NCBI RefSeq assembly: GCF_032918005.1
Contig: NZ_CP136628.1
Coordinates: 248,001-312,000, forward strand
DNA length: 64,000 nucleotides
Direction of reading: 5' to 3'
Source of the DNA: Bradyrhizobium sp. NDS-1
Lineage (GTDB): Bacteria > Pseudomonadota > Alphaproteobacteria > Rhizobiales > Xanthobacteraceae
A program made the translations under genes and the position numbers. Positions 18,995 to 30,223 of this stretch are shown here, in pieces (the first letter of the stretch is position 1; each line of letters opens with the position of its first letter). The notes under the pieces are model-generated. The model searched no databases, had not been told where the DNA came from, and worked only from the letters and a program-made list of their open reading frames with translations.

Positions 18995-19956
18995 CAGAAG
19001 TAGCCTTCCGCTTTCTTGCGCTCCATTGATGCCGGACTGTCCCGGTCGATCATGCGTCCTTGCCGTTCGGAGGTGCGTGAGGCCGTCATCTCCCGGACGA
19101 TCTCGGGCAGGGTTGCCGCCGTCGAGACCGTGGCGCCGCTGAGCGGATAGCAGCCCAGGGTACGAAATCTGACCGAACGCCACAGCGGCTCTTCGCCCGC
19201 ACGCAGCGGCATCCGTTCGTCGTCCACCATGATCAGCGCGCCATCGCGCTCGACCACCGGGCGCGAAGCCGCCAGATAGAGCGGAACAATCGGGATGTCC
19301 TCGAGCAGGATGTAGTCCCAGACGTCGAGCTCGGTCCAGTTCGACAGCGGAAACACCCGCATGCTCTCACCGGGCGCGAGCATCGTGTTGTACAGGCTCC
19401 ACAGCTCGGGCCGCTGGTTCTTCGGATCCCAGCGATGCGCCGCGCTTCGGTGTGAGAATATGCGCTCCTTGGCGCGTGACTTCTCCTCGTCGCGCCGTGC
19501 TCCGCCGATCGCGGCGTCAAAGCCGTGAAGGTCGAGCGCCTGCCGCAACGCCTGCGTCTTCATGACGTCGGTGTAGCGCGCCGAGCCGTGGGTGAAGGGG
19601 TCGATGCCCTGGCTCAGTCCGTCTTTGTTGGTATGGACGATCAGATCGATGCCGAGCTCACGCGCGCGGCGGTCGCGAAATTCGATCATCTCGCGGAACT
19701 TCCAGGTCGTGTCGACGTGCAGCAGCGAAAACGGCGGCTTGCCTGGATGAAATGCCTTCATCGCCAGATGCAGGAGCACCGAGGAGTCTTTGCCAATGGA
19801 GTACAGCATGACCGGCTTGCGGAACTCGGCCGCGGTCTCCCGGAGGATATGGATGCTCTCCGCCTCCAGGCGTCGAAGATGCCTGACGGCGTGAAGCTGC
19901 TCGCAGCCCGTTCGTTCCGCGGAAGCGGGTTCGGCGGTCGTGAGAATATCCAGCAT
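18994..19956 (-). CDS. cysD: Sulfate adenylyltransferase small subunit
   Basis: The 320-residue protein is the catalytic ATP sulfurylase subunit. It carries the PP-loop ATPase motif [18 protein letters not shown], then [14 protein letters not shown] and VHTNKDG, and family features such as [15 protein letters not shown] and [12 protein letters not shown]. It activates sulfate to APS with CysN energy coupling. The ATG at 19956 lies 5 bases after the sulfotransferase stop, and the downstream cysNC overlaps by one base, giving a tight three-gene operon. Confidence 0.95.
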   Translation of the reverse strand: MLDILTTAEPASAERTGCEQLHAVRHLRRLEAESIHILRETAAEFRKPVMLYSIGKDSSVLLHLAMKAFHPGKPPFSLLHVDTTWKFREMIEFRDRRARELGIDLIVHTNKDGLSQGIDPFTHGSARYTDVMKTQALRQALDLHGFDAAIGGARRDEEKSRAKERIFSHRSAAHRWDPKNQRPELWSLYNTMLAPGESMRVFPLSNWTELDVWDYILLEDIPIVPLYLAASRPVVERDGALIMVDDERMPLRAGEEPLWRSVRFRTLGCYPLSGATVSTAATLPEIVREMTASRTSERQGRMIDRDSPASMERKKAEGYF

Positions 19957-19961
19957 GCTGA

Positions 19962-20999
19962 TCACGCAGCCTCGGCGAACCAGTCGCCGAACAGGTGCGC
20001 CGAAATCGCCGCGTTCAGGCCGAGATCGCGAGCGCAAGCCGCGACCGAGGCTCGATAGGCATCATTGACCCCGCAGCGCTCCAGAATCTCCAGCTGAGCT
20101 TCGCTCACCGAGGCCGTCGCGCGGCGCTGGTAGCGATAGGCGCTATCGGAGGTGTGCAGATTGGGCACCTTGTAGATCGTCGCTTCGCTCGGGAAGATGA
20201 CGCGCGCGTTGCTTGCTTGCGCGTCCCCCGGGTCCCGCCACGACGTCACGGCGTTCTCGGTAAAGCTGCTGGAAAGGCCGAGGCGATCGAACAAGACGCG
20301 CACCGACGATACGGCCTCCTTGCTCACCTCGTAGACGTAGTGAGTGACGGGAATGCCCTCTCGCTGGGCGTAACTTGCGACCCGGGCCGCGCTGAGCGCG
20401 GCGACGACGTAGTGCCGCAGCAATGTCTCTTCCGGCGCGCGCGAAATCAGCTTGTCGAGCCAGGACGCCAGCGAGCTCGCCGGCTCGCGATCGAGCATGA
20501 TGAGATGCAGTCGGTCCCGTGGATATCCCGCGTCGATCAGGAGCTGCAGTGGATTGAACAAGCTCTCGGCGAGCACGTAGGGCCCGATCGTTTCCTTGCT
20601 GAAGATGTGCGGCTCGTCGGTCGCCGAGGGGATGATCCAGGGCGTCAGCGGACGGCCAACGAGCGCCTCGCGCAAGATCGCCTTCAGCGGCTGATAATAC
20701 GAAGGCATCCCGGTCATGCCGAACAGATTGCTGAGGGCGGTCGACCCGACCCTGGCTTTGCCGCATGCGAAATAGAGCATCGGAAAGTCGTGCGCGGGAC
20801 GACGCAGGAAATCTTCTGCGAGACAGTCCGTCACTTCGCGCATCAACGTCGCCAGGGTAACGGCTCTGGTCTGGAATTCGCCGACCGGCGACAACGGCAT
20901 GGTGTCGAGGGAACGATGCTGCTGCCGAACGAGGTCGGCCATCCGTTCGAGCGAATCGGCTGAGGTTGCGTCGATGTTCATGTTGGGGGCCCACTGCAT
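19962..20999 (-). CDS. Sulfotransferase-like protein in PAPS operon
   Basis: The 345-residue protein is the first gene of the cysD-cysNC operon. Residues ~79-94 ([16 protein letters not shown]) resemble the phosphosulfate-binding loop of PAPS sulfotransferases, and a later stretch ([16 protein letters not shown]) resembles the 3'-phosphate-binding strand and helix with conserved Arg/Ser. It lacks signal peptide or membrane segments. The acceptor is not evident; NodH and LPS sulfotransferases are functional analogues, but I do not recognise it as NodH. ATG at 20999 is taken because GGAA lies 7 bases upstream; ATG at 20981 is possible. Confidence 0.75.
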   Translation of the reverse strand: MQWAPNMNIDATSADSLERMADLVRQQHRSLDTMPLSPVGEFQTRAVTLATLMREVTDCLAEDFLRRPAHDFPMLYFACGKARVGSTALSNLFGMTGMPSYYQPLKAILREALVGRPLTPWIIPSATDEPHIFSKETIGPYVLAESLFNPLQLLIDAGYPRDRLHLIMLDREPASSLASWLDKLISRAPEETLLRHYVVAALSAARVASYAQREGIPVTHYVYEVSKEAVSSVRVLFDRLGLSSSFTENAVTSWRDPGDAQASNARVIFPSEATIYKVPNLHTSDSAYRYQRRATASVSEAQLEILERCGVNDAYRASVAACARDLGLNAAISAHLFGDWFAEAA

Positions 21000-21133
21000 G
21001 GGAGTTCCACGAGCAATTGCGCGTGCGATAGAACCCAACCTACAGTTGTTGAGCGTGCCGAACAATTCCGGGGAATCCCGGAGGCGCTATCCAGATGCGA
21101 CGAGCGTCGGAGATATGTTGCCGCTTTCCAGAT

Positions 21134-22858
21134 TCATGCTGCGCGTACGGTGTTGAGGAACTTCTCGACTTCCGCCTTCAGGAGGCTGCTTTCGCTCGAC
21201 AGCGAGCGCGCCGATGCCAATACCTGTCCCGATGCAGCGCCGGTGGCGCTGGCGCCATGACTGACCTGGGCGATCTTGTCCGCGACTTCGACGGTTCCCT
21301 TGGCGGCCTCGCTGACGTTTCGTGCAATCTCCGCCGTTGCTGCGCCCTGCTCTTCGATCGTCGCAGCAATGGTCGTTGAAATGTCAGAAATGCGGGCGAT
21401 GGTCGTGCTGATTTCCTTGATCGCTCCGACGGAGTCCTCGGTTGCCGATTGCATGCCGGCGATCTGCGTGCTGATTTCCTCGGTCGCTCGCGCGGTTTGC
21501 GCCGCGAGTGCTTTGACCTCGCTGGCCACGACCGCAAAGCCGCGGCCGGATTCGCCGGCACGCGCCGCTTCGATCGTTGCGTTCAGCGCCAGGAGGTTGG
21601 TCTGTTCGGCAATCGCAGTGATCAATTTGACGACATCGCCAATTCGGCCCGCCGCCTTAAGCAGTTCGTTGATCCGGACGTCGGTGCGTTCCGCCTGCCT
21701 GACCGCTTCGCCGGCGATGCGGCTGGAATCGTGGACTTGGCGGCCGATCTCGACGACCGACGTGCTCATTTCCTCGGCGGCGGACGCCACGGCTCCGACA
21801 TTGGTCGATGCCTCCTCCGAGGCAGCCGCGACCATGCCGGAGAGCTCCTGAGTCTCTTCCGCGGTTCCCGACAGCGTCCCGGCGGCAGCCTCGAGCTGCT
21901 GGGAGGCCGCCGACACCGAGTCGATGATGCCGCCGACCGCGGCTTCGAACACGCCGGCGAGCTTGGTCATCTCCGCCTTGCGCTGAGCGACCGCAGCGGC
22001 TTCCTGATCTTTCTGCTCGGCTTCCATCCGTTCGATACGGATCAGGTTTTCCTTGAAGGTCTGGGCCGCGCGAGCGTTGTCGCCGACTTCATCGCCACGG
22101 CGCGTATAGGGAATCTCGACCGTCTTGTTACCGTTGGCGAGCTCGAGAAGCACGGCGCCGATGCGCCGGATCGGTCGGGCGATGTTCAACACGGAAAAGA
22201 CGGCGGACCCGATCAACGTCAGGACGACGAATATGCCGACCACCAATGCGAAGTTCGCGACACGGTCCAGTTCGGCGAGCATCTCACCCTTGCGGCGCGC
22301 GGCGAATTCGTTGGCGACACCGACCAGATCGTCGATGCGTTTGCTCACTTCCAGCGCCGCCGGCCGCATACGCTCTGCGAGAATGGTCGCCTTCGTCGAC
22401 TCGGCCGCCGTTCGGGCGCCGCCGGCCGCTGCGCCGATGACTGCCTTTTGCGCCCCCGCCAGTTCAATGCCGCTGGCCAGATACGCATCGACAAATTTCT
22501 TGGTCTCACGGTAGGCGTCCTGGGTGACCTTCCGGGTCGCCCGGTCTGTCGCGGCATCGATTTCCGCGCCGGCTTCGCCTGCCCGCGTGCGGAGCACTTC
22601 GAGCAGCTTGTCGACCTCTGCGGCTGACGAAGCGGAACCGATCTCGAGGGCTACGAGCTGCGCCCGCGCCATCGCCGTCTGCGCCGCCTGGGCATTGCCC
22701 TTGTTGAGATAGTTGATGGTGACCAGGCGATTGGATTCGGCAATCGACCGGTTGCCGAGCATCTGATTGGTCAGCATGCCGAAGACCAGCACAACGCTGA
22801 CGCCCGTCACGATGCCGAGCTTTGTTCCAATGCGAAATCTGAATGACCCCACCACCAT
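21134..22858 (-). CDS. Methyl-accepting chemotaxis protein
   Basis: The 574-residue receptor has an N-terminal transmembrane helix (about residues 10-32), a periplasmic four-helix sensor of ~160 residues, a second transmembrane helix ([18 protein letters not shown]), a HAMP domain ([18 protein letters not shown]) and a long cytoplasmic signalling domain with the hairpin tip [19 protein letters not shown]. It signals to CheA/CheW. Ligand unknown. AAGGAG directly abuts the ATG at 22858, so the GTG at 22852, six bases from that site, may be the true start. Confidence 0.93.
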   Translation of the reverse strand: MVVGSFRFRIGTKLGIVTGVSVVLVFGMLTNQMLGNRSIAESNRLVTINYLNKGNAQAAQTAMARAQLVALEIGSASSAAEVDKLLEVLRTRAGEAGAEIDAATDRATRKVTQDAYRETKKFVDAYLASGIELAGAQKAVIGAAAGGARTAAESTKATILAERMRPAALEVSKRIDDLVGVANEFAARRKGEMLAELDRVANFALVVGIFVVLTLIGSAVFSVLNIARPIRRIGAVLLELANGNKTVEIPYTRRGDEVGDNARAAQTFKENLIRIERMEAEQKDQEAAAVAQRKAEMTKLAGVFEAAVGGIIDSVSAASQQLEAAAGTLSGTAEETQELSGMVAAASEEASTNVGAVASAAEEMSTSVVEIGRQVHDSSRIAGEAVRQAERTDVRINELLKAAGRIGDVVKLITAIAEQTNLLALNATIEAARAGESGRGFAVVASEVKALAAQTARATEEISTQIAGMQSATEDSVGAIKEISTTIARISDISTTIAATIEEQGAATAEIARNVSEAAKGTVEVADKIAQVSHGASATGAASGQVLASARSLSSESSLLKAEVEKFLNTVRAA

Positions 22859-23050
22859 CTCCTTCGCGCTGACGTGTAACACGTATTCGCAACCAATGAT
22901 TGAGATTTGGGTAATGTTCGCGGGCCTCCAGTAGTACTACGGCTGATGTATTCGAGAGGCGGAACTTTCCTGCAGGCTTGCACATCGGCCAGTGCGGCGC
23001 GTGCACGCCCATGCTTGTAGGTTCCCCCGACTCAGTCCTAGCGTGAGGCG

Positions 23051-23644
23051 ATGCGTTTCCAGGATCGACCAAATATTCATCGGCCGCGGTTCGGCGGCTC
23101 GCCGTTCGGTCGGCACTTCTCGGGATTGTTGCCGTGGATGTTCGTGGTCGGCGTCGTGATGGCTGTCGTGCTCGGTTTCCGCCATGGGATGGACTGGCTT
23201 GTTCCGCATGAGAGCGACAGCCAATCCCAGGCGGCGGAAATCGTCCTGCAGCAGGCGGGTCATCCCGATGTGCGCGAGCCGGTCAATGTCGTTCGCACCA
23301 TCGACGGCGACACCTTCCTTGCGCGTGTTCGTCAGCGCGACGGCCGCGATCTCGTCGTGCGTGTTCGGCTGCGCGGCATCGATGCGCCCGAATTGAAGGC
23401 ATCGTGTCAGGAGGAGCTGGACAAGGCTGAAGCCGCGGCCCGCGCGCTGCGCAATCTGCTCGGCCAAGGCGATGTGACGATTTCCAATCTCGCGCCCGAC
23501 AAATACGGACGCATTCTCGCCGATGTCGCGACCCGCCGGACCGCTAGCGTCTCGGCCGCGCTGCTCGCGGGCGGCTACGTGCGCAGCTACAATGGCGGCC
23601 ATCGCGACGGCTGGTGCGCACGCGGTTGGCGCTTCTGGCAATGA
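23051..23644 (+). CDS. Membrane-anchored thermonuclease-like protein
   Basis: The 197-residue protein has one N-terminal transmembrane segment (LLPWMFVVGVVMAVVLGF, about residues 25-42) and a staphylococcal-nuclease domain. Key nuclease residues are visible: IDGDTF (calcium-binding Asp), VRLRGIDAPEL (catalytic Arg and Glu region) and DKYGRILADV (second catalytic Arg). It probably cleaves nucleic acids on the periplasmic side or at the membrane. It is convergent with the L,D-transpeptidase gene, separated by a strong hairpin. Confidence 0.85.
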   Translation: MRFQDRPNIHRPRFGGSPFGRHFSGLLPWMFVVGVVMAVVLGFRHGMDWLVPHESDSQSQAAEIVLQQAGHPDVREPVNVVRTIDGDTFLARVRQRDGRDLVVRVRLRGIDAPELKASCQEELDKAEAAARALRNLLGQGDVTISNLAPDKYGRILADVATRRTASVSAALLAGGYVRSYNGGHRDGWCARGWRFWQ

Positions 23645-23670
23645 AAAGCCGCGTCGAGCGACGCGGCTTT
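23645..23670. terminator. Bidirectional terminator hairpin
   Basis: AAAGCCGCGTC (23645-23655) pairs perfectly with GACGCGGCTTT (23660-23670) around a GAGC tetraloop. It starts at the base after the nuclease stop codon and ends 24 bases before the stop of the convergent L,D-transpeptidase gene, so it can end transcription in both directions (A-tract on one side, T-tract on the other). Confidence 0.85.
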
Positions 23671-23693
23671 CGCAATCCTCCCGATCTTCTCGA

Positions 23694-24209
23694 TCAGCGC
23701 GTCACGACCACTGTCGTTCCGACGGAGACGCGGCCATAGAGATCCGTGATGTCGTCGTTGAGCATGCGGATGCAGCCATAGGAGACGAAGCCGCCGATCG
23801 AACCCGGCACGTTGGTGCCGTGGATGGCGTATTCGCCGCCGGCCAGCGTCATCGCCGCGACGCCCATCGGATTGCGGGGCGAGCCGCCGGGAATGACATC
23901 CGGAATGCTCGGCTTGTCGCGCTTCACCTCTGCCGGCGGCGACCAGGCCGGATTTCGATACTTCCCGTCGATGCGAGTGGTGCCGGCCCACTGCTTGCCG
24001 GACTTGCCGACGCCGACCGGATAGCGCACGGCGTGGCCGTTATCGAGGACGAGGTAGAGCCGCCGCTCGCTGGTCTTGACCACGATGGTGCCCGGCGAAT
24101 AGTCCGCCAGATGCGCCCCCACCATCTCCGGCCGCGCCTGTGCCGCCGTCGATATCAAGACCCCTGCCCCGATGGTGGCAGCCATCGCCGCCGCAATCCT
24201 CATCGACAT
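23694..24209 (-). CDS. L,D-transpeptidase (YkuD family)
   Basis: The 171-residue protein has a signal peptide (about 1-26, ending TAAQA) and a YkuD catalytic domain. The active-site stretch IHGTN...SYGCIRMLN holds the catalytic Cys; the usual His of the SHGCIRL motif is Tyr here. Such enzymes form 3-3 peptidoglycan cross-links or attach outer-membrane proteins, as is common in Rhizobiales. The ATG at 24209 is preceded by AAGGGG at 6 bases; the longer open frame to 24350 lacks this support. Confidence 0.9.
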   Translation of the reverse strand: MSMRIAAAMAATIGAGVLISTAAQARPEMVGAHLADYSPGTIVVKTSERRLYLVLDNGHAVRYPVGVGKSGKQWAGTTRIDGKYRNPAWSPPAEVKRDKPSIPDVIPGGSPRNPMGVAAMTLAGGEYAIHGTNVPGSIGGFVSYGCIRMLNDDITDLYGRVSVGTTVVVTR

Positions 24210-24552
24210 CGATTTCCCCTTGCCCAACACGTATCGCCCAAAATCACGCAGAACCGGCAATCGCTGCCTCGCCCACCTATTCTTAACCGCGCCTGTTAAC
24301 CGGATGGTTTCCAAGCGCGGCCACCAACGGCCAGCCAGCACGGGGAACAAAGGAAATGTTCGAAATAAAGTAAATGACCTGAAAACAACACTCGGCAGGA
24401 AAGATGCGGGCTCGCCTCGTGGGCCCCGACAAGGACGCGAGGGTATGAACGGCTGTTGTTACGCGGGCGTGGGCGCGGAGGCAGCCCCGTGTCCCGGACG
24501 CGCCGCGGCGCTCTTGCGCTGCTGGGCTACGTCCGGGGCACGAGAGCGATGC
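24210..24552. other. Intergenic region with dispersed palindrome
   Basis: No gene is supported in these 343 bases. The left half is relatively AT-rich and should hold the L,D-transpeptidase promoter. At about 24490-24542 GTGTCCCGGAC and GTCCGGGGCAC form the outer arms of another dispersed palindromic repeat, just downstream of the acs stop codon, where it could end transcription. Confidence 0.5.
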
Positions 24553-26499
<1,947 letters not shown>

Positions 26500-26899
26500 G
26501 CTTTCCCTCCACCTACGGCAGGCCGAGCGCTAGCGACTGGCGAGCCGACTTGATCATTGACTGATTATGCGTCGGGCTAACCGGACCCGACAAGGAGCAC
26601 AAGCTGGACCTTCGGCGGGCCGTCTGCCATGCGGAGGATCAAGGCCCGCGGCACGAGTGTCGCAGATCTGAAACAGGCCAGGGCCCCGGCCTTTCGGTAT
26701 TTACCCAGACCGCCAAAATCAGCCGCGCAGGGTGCCCATGCGCCGCGGGCGGTATTTAGAAACCGCTTCTCACCGATTCGGGACTCGCAATGCGGTTCGG
26801 AACACCCTAAATGGCCAACCCGGGTCCGGAGAGACCCCTTGGAACAAAAATTACAACAGCGGCATTGAACGGTAACAGACAGGGTCAAGGCTTAACACT
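26500..26899. other. Divergent promoter region of acs and topoisomerase IB
   Basis: These 400 bases contain no supported gene. They must hold the promoters of acs (leftward) and the topoisomerase (rightward). The only element I can name is a GGAAC-type sigma site at 26841 (listed separately). Confidence 0.5.
26841..26866 (+). promoter_or_regulatory. Possible EcfG-type general stress promoter
   Basis: GGAAC (26841-26845), 17 bases, then CATT (26863-26866) resembles the alphaproteobacterial general-stress sigma factor consensus GGAAC-N16/17-CGTT with one mismatch. It lies 34 bases before the topoisomerase ATG. Confidence 0.35.
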
Positions 26900-28069
26900 A
26901 TGATGGATCAGCAGAATCTCGGGACGATGCGGCCCGCTTCAGCCGATCCTGCGGCCATTGCCCTCGCCAAGGCCCTCGGACAATGGCCGAAACCGGCCTC
27001 GTTCAGGCGTCCGAGCCCGAAGAAAGTCTTCGACACGGCGCCCGCGGCGACGGTCGAGGCGCTCGCAAGGGAGCTCGGCCTGCGGCTCGGCGACCAGAAC
27101 GAGCTGACCATCCGCCGCATCAAGCGCGGCAAGGGCTATTCCTTCGTCCGTCCGAACGGCGCACACATCCGCGACGCCCGCACCATCCGCCGGCTGCATG
27201 CCATGGCGGTGCCCCCGGCCTATCGCGAGGTGCGCTACTCCGCCGATCCGAGCTTGCATCTCCAGGCGGTGGGACGCGATGCCGCGGGCCGGCTGCAATA
27301 TCGCTATCACGCCGATTGGGAAAAGATTCGCGAGCATCGCAAGGCGCATCGCCTGGAAAAGCTCGTCGGCGCGCTGCCGAAGATCCGGCGCAAGGTCTCG
27401 GCGTTCCTCTCGGGCGACGAGCCGACGCGTGAATTTGCGCTCTCGGCCGTGATCGAGCTGATCGCGCGCACCGCGATCCGCCCCGGCAACGAATCCTACG
27501 CCCGCCTCAACGGCACCCGCGGCGCGACCACGCTGTTGAAGTCCAACGTTACGCTGGAAGACGACAGCTTCGTGCTGACCTTCAAGGCGAAGGGCGGCAA
27601 GGCCGTGCGGAAAGAGTGCGACGCCGCCAAGCTGGTGCGCGCCATCGGCATTTTGCAGGGCGTCCCCGGCAAGCGCATGTTCCAGTATCGCGATGCCTAC
27701 GGCGTCGTGCGCGCGGTCAGCACCACGCAGGTGAACGCGTTTCTGCGCGAGATCGCCGGCATCAAGATCTCGCTGAAGGATTTTCGTACGCTGATGGCGT
27801 CTGCCGTCGTCGTGGAATCCTTGTCGCGGATCACGCCGGCAACCAGCCAGCGCGGCCGCAAGAAGCAGGTGCTGGACGCGATCCGCGCCGCTGCGGACAA
27901 GCTCTCGAACACGCCGGCGATCTGCCGCAAGAGCTACGTCCACGACACCATCGTCACCGCGTTCGAGGACGGCATCCTCGAACGCTTTGCCGCGACCATG
28001 AAGGGCCAGCGTTCGCAGGCGCGGCGCGAGCAACTGCTGGCGCAGGTGGTCGCGACAGCGGCGGTGTAA
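26900..28069 (+). CDS. DNA topoisomerase IB
   Basis: The 389-residue protein is a bacterial (poxvirus-like) type IB topoisomerase that relaxes supercoils without ATP. The N-terminal domain has RRIKRGKGYSFVRPNG; the catalytic domain carries YRYHADWEKIREHRK (catalytic Arg/Lys region), RTAIRPGNESYARLNGTRG (catalytic Arg) and the nucleophile Tyr in CRKSYVHD. Length is near the usual 340-390. Two ATGs (26900, 26903) are possible. A GGAAC-type promoter upstream suggests stress control. Confidence 0.92.
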   Translation: MMDQQNLGTMRPASADPAAIALAKALGQWPKPASFRRPSPKKVFDTAPAATVEALARELGLRLGDQNELTIRRIKRGKGYSFVRPNGAHIRDARTIRRLHAMAVPPAYREVRYSADPSLHLQAVGRDAAGRLQYRYHADWEKIREHRKAHRLEKLVGALPKIRRKVSAFLSGDEPTREFALSAVIELIARTAIRPGNESYARLNGTRGATTLLKSNVTLEDDSFVLTFKAKGGKAVRKECDAAKLVRAIGILQGVPGKRMFQYRDAYGVVRAVSTTQVNAFLREIAGIKISLKDFRTLMASAVVVESLSRITPATSQRGRKKQVLDAIRAAADKLSNTPAICRKSYVHDTIVTAFEDGILERFAATMKGQRSQARREQLLAQVVATAAV

Positions 28070-28076
28070 CGTCGCG

Positions 28077-28532
28077 CTACGCTTTGTTGGAAATGCCCCG
28101 ATCCGGGCCGGGATCGCCACCCGCCGCTGCGATCGTCAGCCGCTCCAGATAATGCGCCCACCCCGTCGCGTGCGCGGCGGCCTGTGCTTCGCTCGGCAGG
28201 CCGCTATGGGTCATGCGCAGCAGCGTGCCGCCATCGTGTTCGATCAGGTCGATCTCGATCAGGCTCGAGCCGGGCGGCACTTCCTGGCCGGCCTCCCAGC
28301 CGAACGTGTAGGCGAGACGATGCACCGGCACGACCTCGCGGAATGTGCCGCGGGCGCCGCCGTCGCGTGGGCCGACGCCCTTGAGCACATAGAGCCCGCC
28401 GGGATGCGGCTCCGTGATCGCGTCTGAACCCATCCAGCTCAGGATTTTCTCGGGATCGGTCAAATAGGCGAAGACGGTGGCGCGCGGGGCTGCAATCTGG
28501 GTCTCGCGTCGCACTACGAATTGCTCGGTCAT
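28077..28532 (-). CDS. SRPBCC / AHSA1-like domain protein
   Basis: The 151-residue protein has the START-like fold of AHSA1 (activator of Hsp90 homologue 1-like) proteins: an opening strand RRETQIAAPRATVFAYLTDPEKILSWM, a central GGLYVLKG...GTFREVVP region and a C-terminal helix with HATGWAHYLERL. These small domains bind hydrophobic ligands; members often sit with ArsR regulators, but none is adjacent. It is convergent with the topoisomerase gene with only 7 bases between stops. Confidence 0.85.
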   Translation of the reverse strand: MTEQFVVRRETQIAAPRATVFAYLTDPEKILSWMGSDAITEPHPGGLYVLKGVGPRDGGARGTFREVVPVHRLAYTFGWEAGQEVPPGSSLIEIDLIEHDGGTLLRMTHSGLPSEAQAAAHATGWAHYLERLTIAAAGGDPGPDRGISNKA

Positions 28533-28634
28533 CGGCGATCATCCCTGGGGCTGATACTGGCACATGGCGGGGCCGAAGCGGCCCGTCAAGGATTGCCCGT
28601 GACAAACCTGGCCGGCCATCGCCATGATCGAGCC

Positions 28635-29729
28635 ATGCAGCTGTCCCCGACCCTCGCCTGGCTCGTCGATGCCGCCTCGGATTGCCCCGGGGCGGACCGG
28701 CTACTCGCGGAACTCGGCGCACATCTGATCGCGGACGGCGTGCCGCTCGCGGCGGGCGCCCTCACGCTGGAGGTGCCGCATCCACTGATCGCGAAGCGGA
28801 CCTGGTTGTGGCGCGCCGATAGCGGTCAGGTGATCGAAGCGCTCGGCTTCGCGCCTGGTGGCCTCGCACCGGACCCGCCGACCGACGCCGGTCGCCGCTG
28901 GTTGCGCGACATCGCGCGCGGGGAAGTGCACGAAGATATCGTCGGACGGCAAGATGGGCCGCTGCTCGGCTGGATCGCGCCGCGGCCGTTCACCGCAGAC
29001 GAGATCGGGCAATTGCGCCAGGCCGCGCGTTTTGCCGCGGCGCCCCTCGCCGTGCTCGCCGCCCGCGCCACGTTGCGGGCGACGCTGGATGCCTATCTCG
29101 GCAAGCGCAGCGCGGAGCGGGTGCTGGCGGCACCCTTGCGGCGCGATCTCGGCGAGACCATTCAGGCCGCGCTGCTCTATGCGGATTTGCGCAATTTCAC
29201 GATCCTCTCGGAAGCCTCACCGCCTGGCGAGGTCATAGCCGCGCTCGACGCCTGGTTCGATCGTATCGCGGGCGCCGTCCACGCTTTCGGCGGCGAGGTG
29301 CTGAAATTCATCGGCGACGGCGTGCTCGCGATCTTTCCGGTGGTCGAGGCATCACCGCGCCGCGCCTGCGAGGCCGCTCTGCGTGCTGCAGGCGCGGCCG
29401 AGGCCGGGATGGCCTATCTCAACGCAGAGCGCGGCGCCAAGGGCCTGCCGCCGCTGGCGTTCGGTGCCGCGCTGCATCTTGGTGAGATGCTCTGGGGCAA
29501 TATCGGCGCGGCCAACCGGCTCGATTTCACGGCGATCGGGCCCGCCGTCAATCTCGCCAGCCGCCTGGAAGGAATGTGCAAGCCGTTGGGGCGGACCGTG
29601 CTGGCATCGGGCGCACTGGCAGCCGAGACGGACATGCCGCTGGTCGCGCTCGGCCCGCATACGCTGCGCGGCATTGCTGCGCCGTGCGAGGTGTTTGCGC
29701 TGCCGGAGGCGCAAGCGAACGTATCGTAG
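28635..29729 (+). CDS. Class III adenylate/guanylate cyclase
   Basis: The 364-residue protein has a ~180-residue N-terminal region without a recognised domain and a C-terminal class III cyclase domain. The metal-binding aspartates are in YADLRNFTILSE and KFIGDGVLAIF, followed by LGEMLWGNIGAANRLDFTAIGPAVNLASRLE with the transition-state Asn/Arg. It has no membrane segment. The frame is open upstream to 28521, but the ATG at 28635 gives a clean family-like start. It is one of two cyclases in the window. Confidence 0.87.
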   Translation: MQLSPTLAWLVDAASDCPGADRLLAELGAHLIADGVPLAAGALTLEVPHPLIAKRTWLWRADSGQVIEALGFAPGGLAPDPPTDAGRRWLRDIARGEVHEDIVGRQDGPLLGWIAPRPFTADEIGQLRQAARFAAAPLAVLAARATLRATLDAYLGKRSAERVLAAPLRRDLGETIQAALLYADLRNFTILSEASPPGEVIAALDAWFDRIAGAVHAFGGEVLKFIGDGVLAIFPVVEASPRRACEAALRAAGAAEAGMAYLNAERGAKGLPPLAFGAALHLGEMLWGNIGAANRLDFTAIGPAVNLASRLEGMCKPLGRTVLASGALAAETDMPLVALGPHTLRGIAAPCEVFALPEAQANVS

Positions 29730-29807
29730 CCCGCATGAGCGCCGCGATATGCGGGTAGCAGTGGTCCCGGGCGTCGCTTTCGCTTATCCCGGGCTACGCA
29801 CCTGCAG
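29730..29807. repeat. Palindromic intergenic repeat
   Basis: The spacer between the convergent cyclase and EVE genes contains CGTAGCCCGCATGAGCG...CGGGTAGC and GTCCCGGGC...GCCCGGGATAAG-like facing arms (about 29727-29800). It resembles the 'cgtagcccg...cgggctacg' class of Bradyrhizobium repeats and probably ends both transcripts. Confidence 0.5.
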
Positions 29808-30221
29808 CTACATTCCGCCCATCTTGCAGACGAGCTTCCACTCTTCCGCCGTCACCGGCTGCACCGAGAGGCGTGAATATTTCACCAGCGCCATGTCGGC
29901 GAGCTTCTTCTCGGCCTTGATCGCGGCCATCGTCACCGGCGTTTTCAGGGGCTTGTCGGCCTTGATGTCGACGCAGACGAATTTCTCGGTCTTGTCGGTC
30001 GGGTCCGGATAGGCCTCCTTGATGACCTCGGCGATGCCGACGATCTCCTTGCCCTCGTTGGAATGATAGAAGAACGCCTTGTCGCCCTTCTTCATGGCGA
30101 CGAGGTTCTGGCGCGCGGTGTAATTGCGCACGCCGGTCCAGGCCTCGCCCTTGGCGCCCTTTGCCACCTGCTGGTCCCAGGACCACACCGACGGTTCGGA
30201 TTTCACCAGCCAGTACGCCAT
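29808..30221 (-). CDS. EVE domain-containing protein
   Basis: The 137-residue protein is a single EVE (PUA-like) domain: WLVKSEPSVWSWDQ, WTGVRNYTARQNL and GDKAFFYHSNEGKEIVGIAEV are the conserved segments. EVE domains bind modified bases in DNA or RNA. It is the last gene of a three-gene minus-strand operon, tsaD-gpsA-EVE, with only two bases after the gpsA stop. Confidence 0.92.
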   Translation of the reverse strand: MAYWLVKSEPSVWSWDQQVAKGAKGEAWTGVRNYTARQNLVAMKKGDKAFFYHSNEGKEIVGIAEVIKEAYPDPTDKTEKFVCVDIKADKPLKTPVTMAAIKAEKKLADMALVKYSRLSVQPVTAEEWKLVCKMGGM

Positions 30222-30223
30222 GT

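Noticed and set aside
19962..20999. Sulfotransferase as NodH
   Set aside because: The operon is similar in logic to nodH-nodPQ, but the protein is not recognisably NodH, and no nod box or other nodulation genes are in the window.
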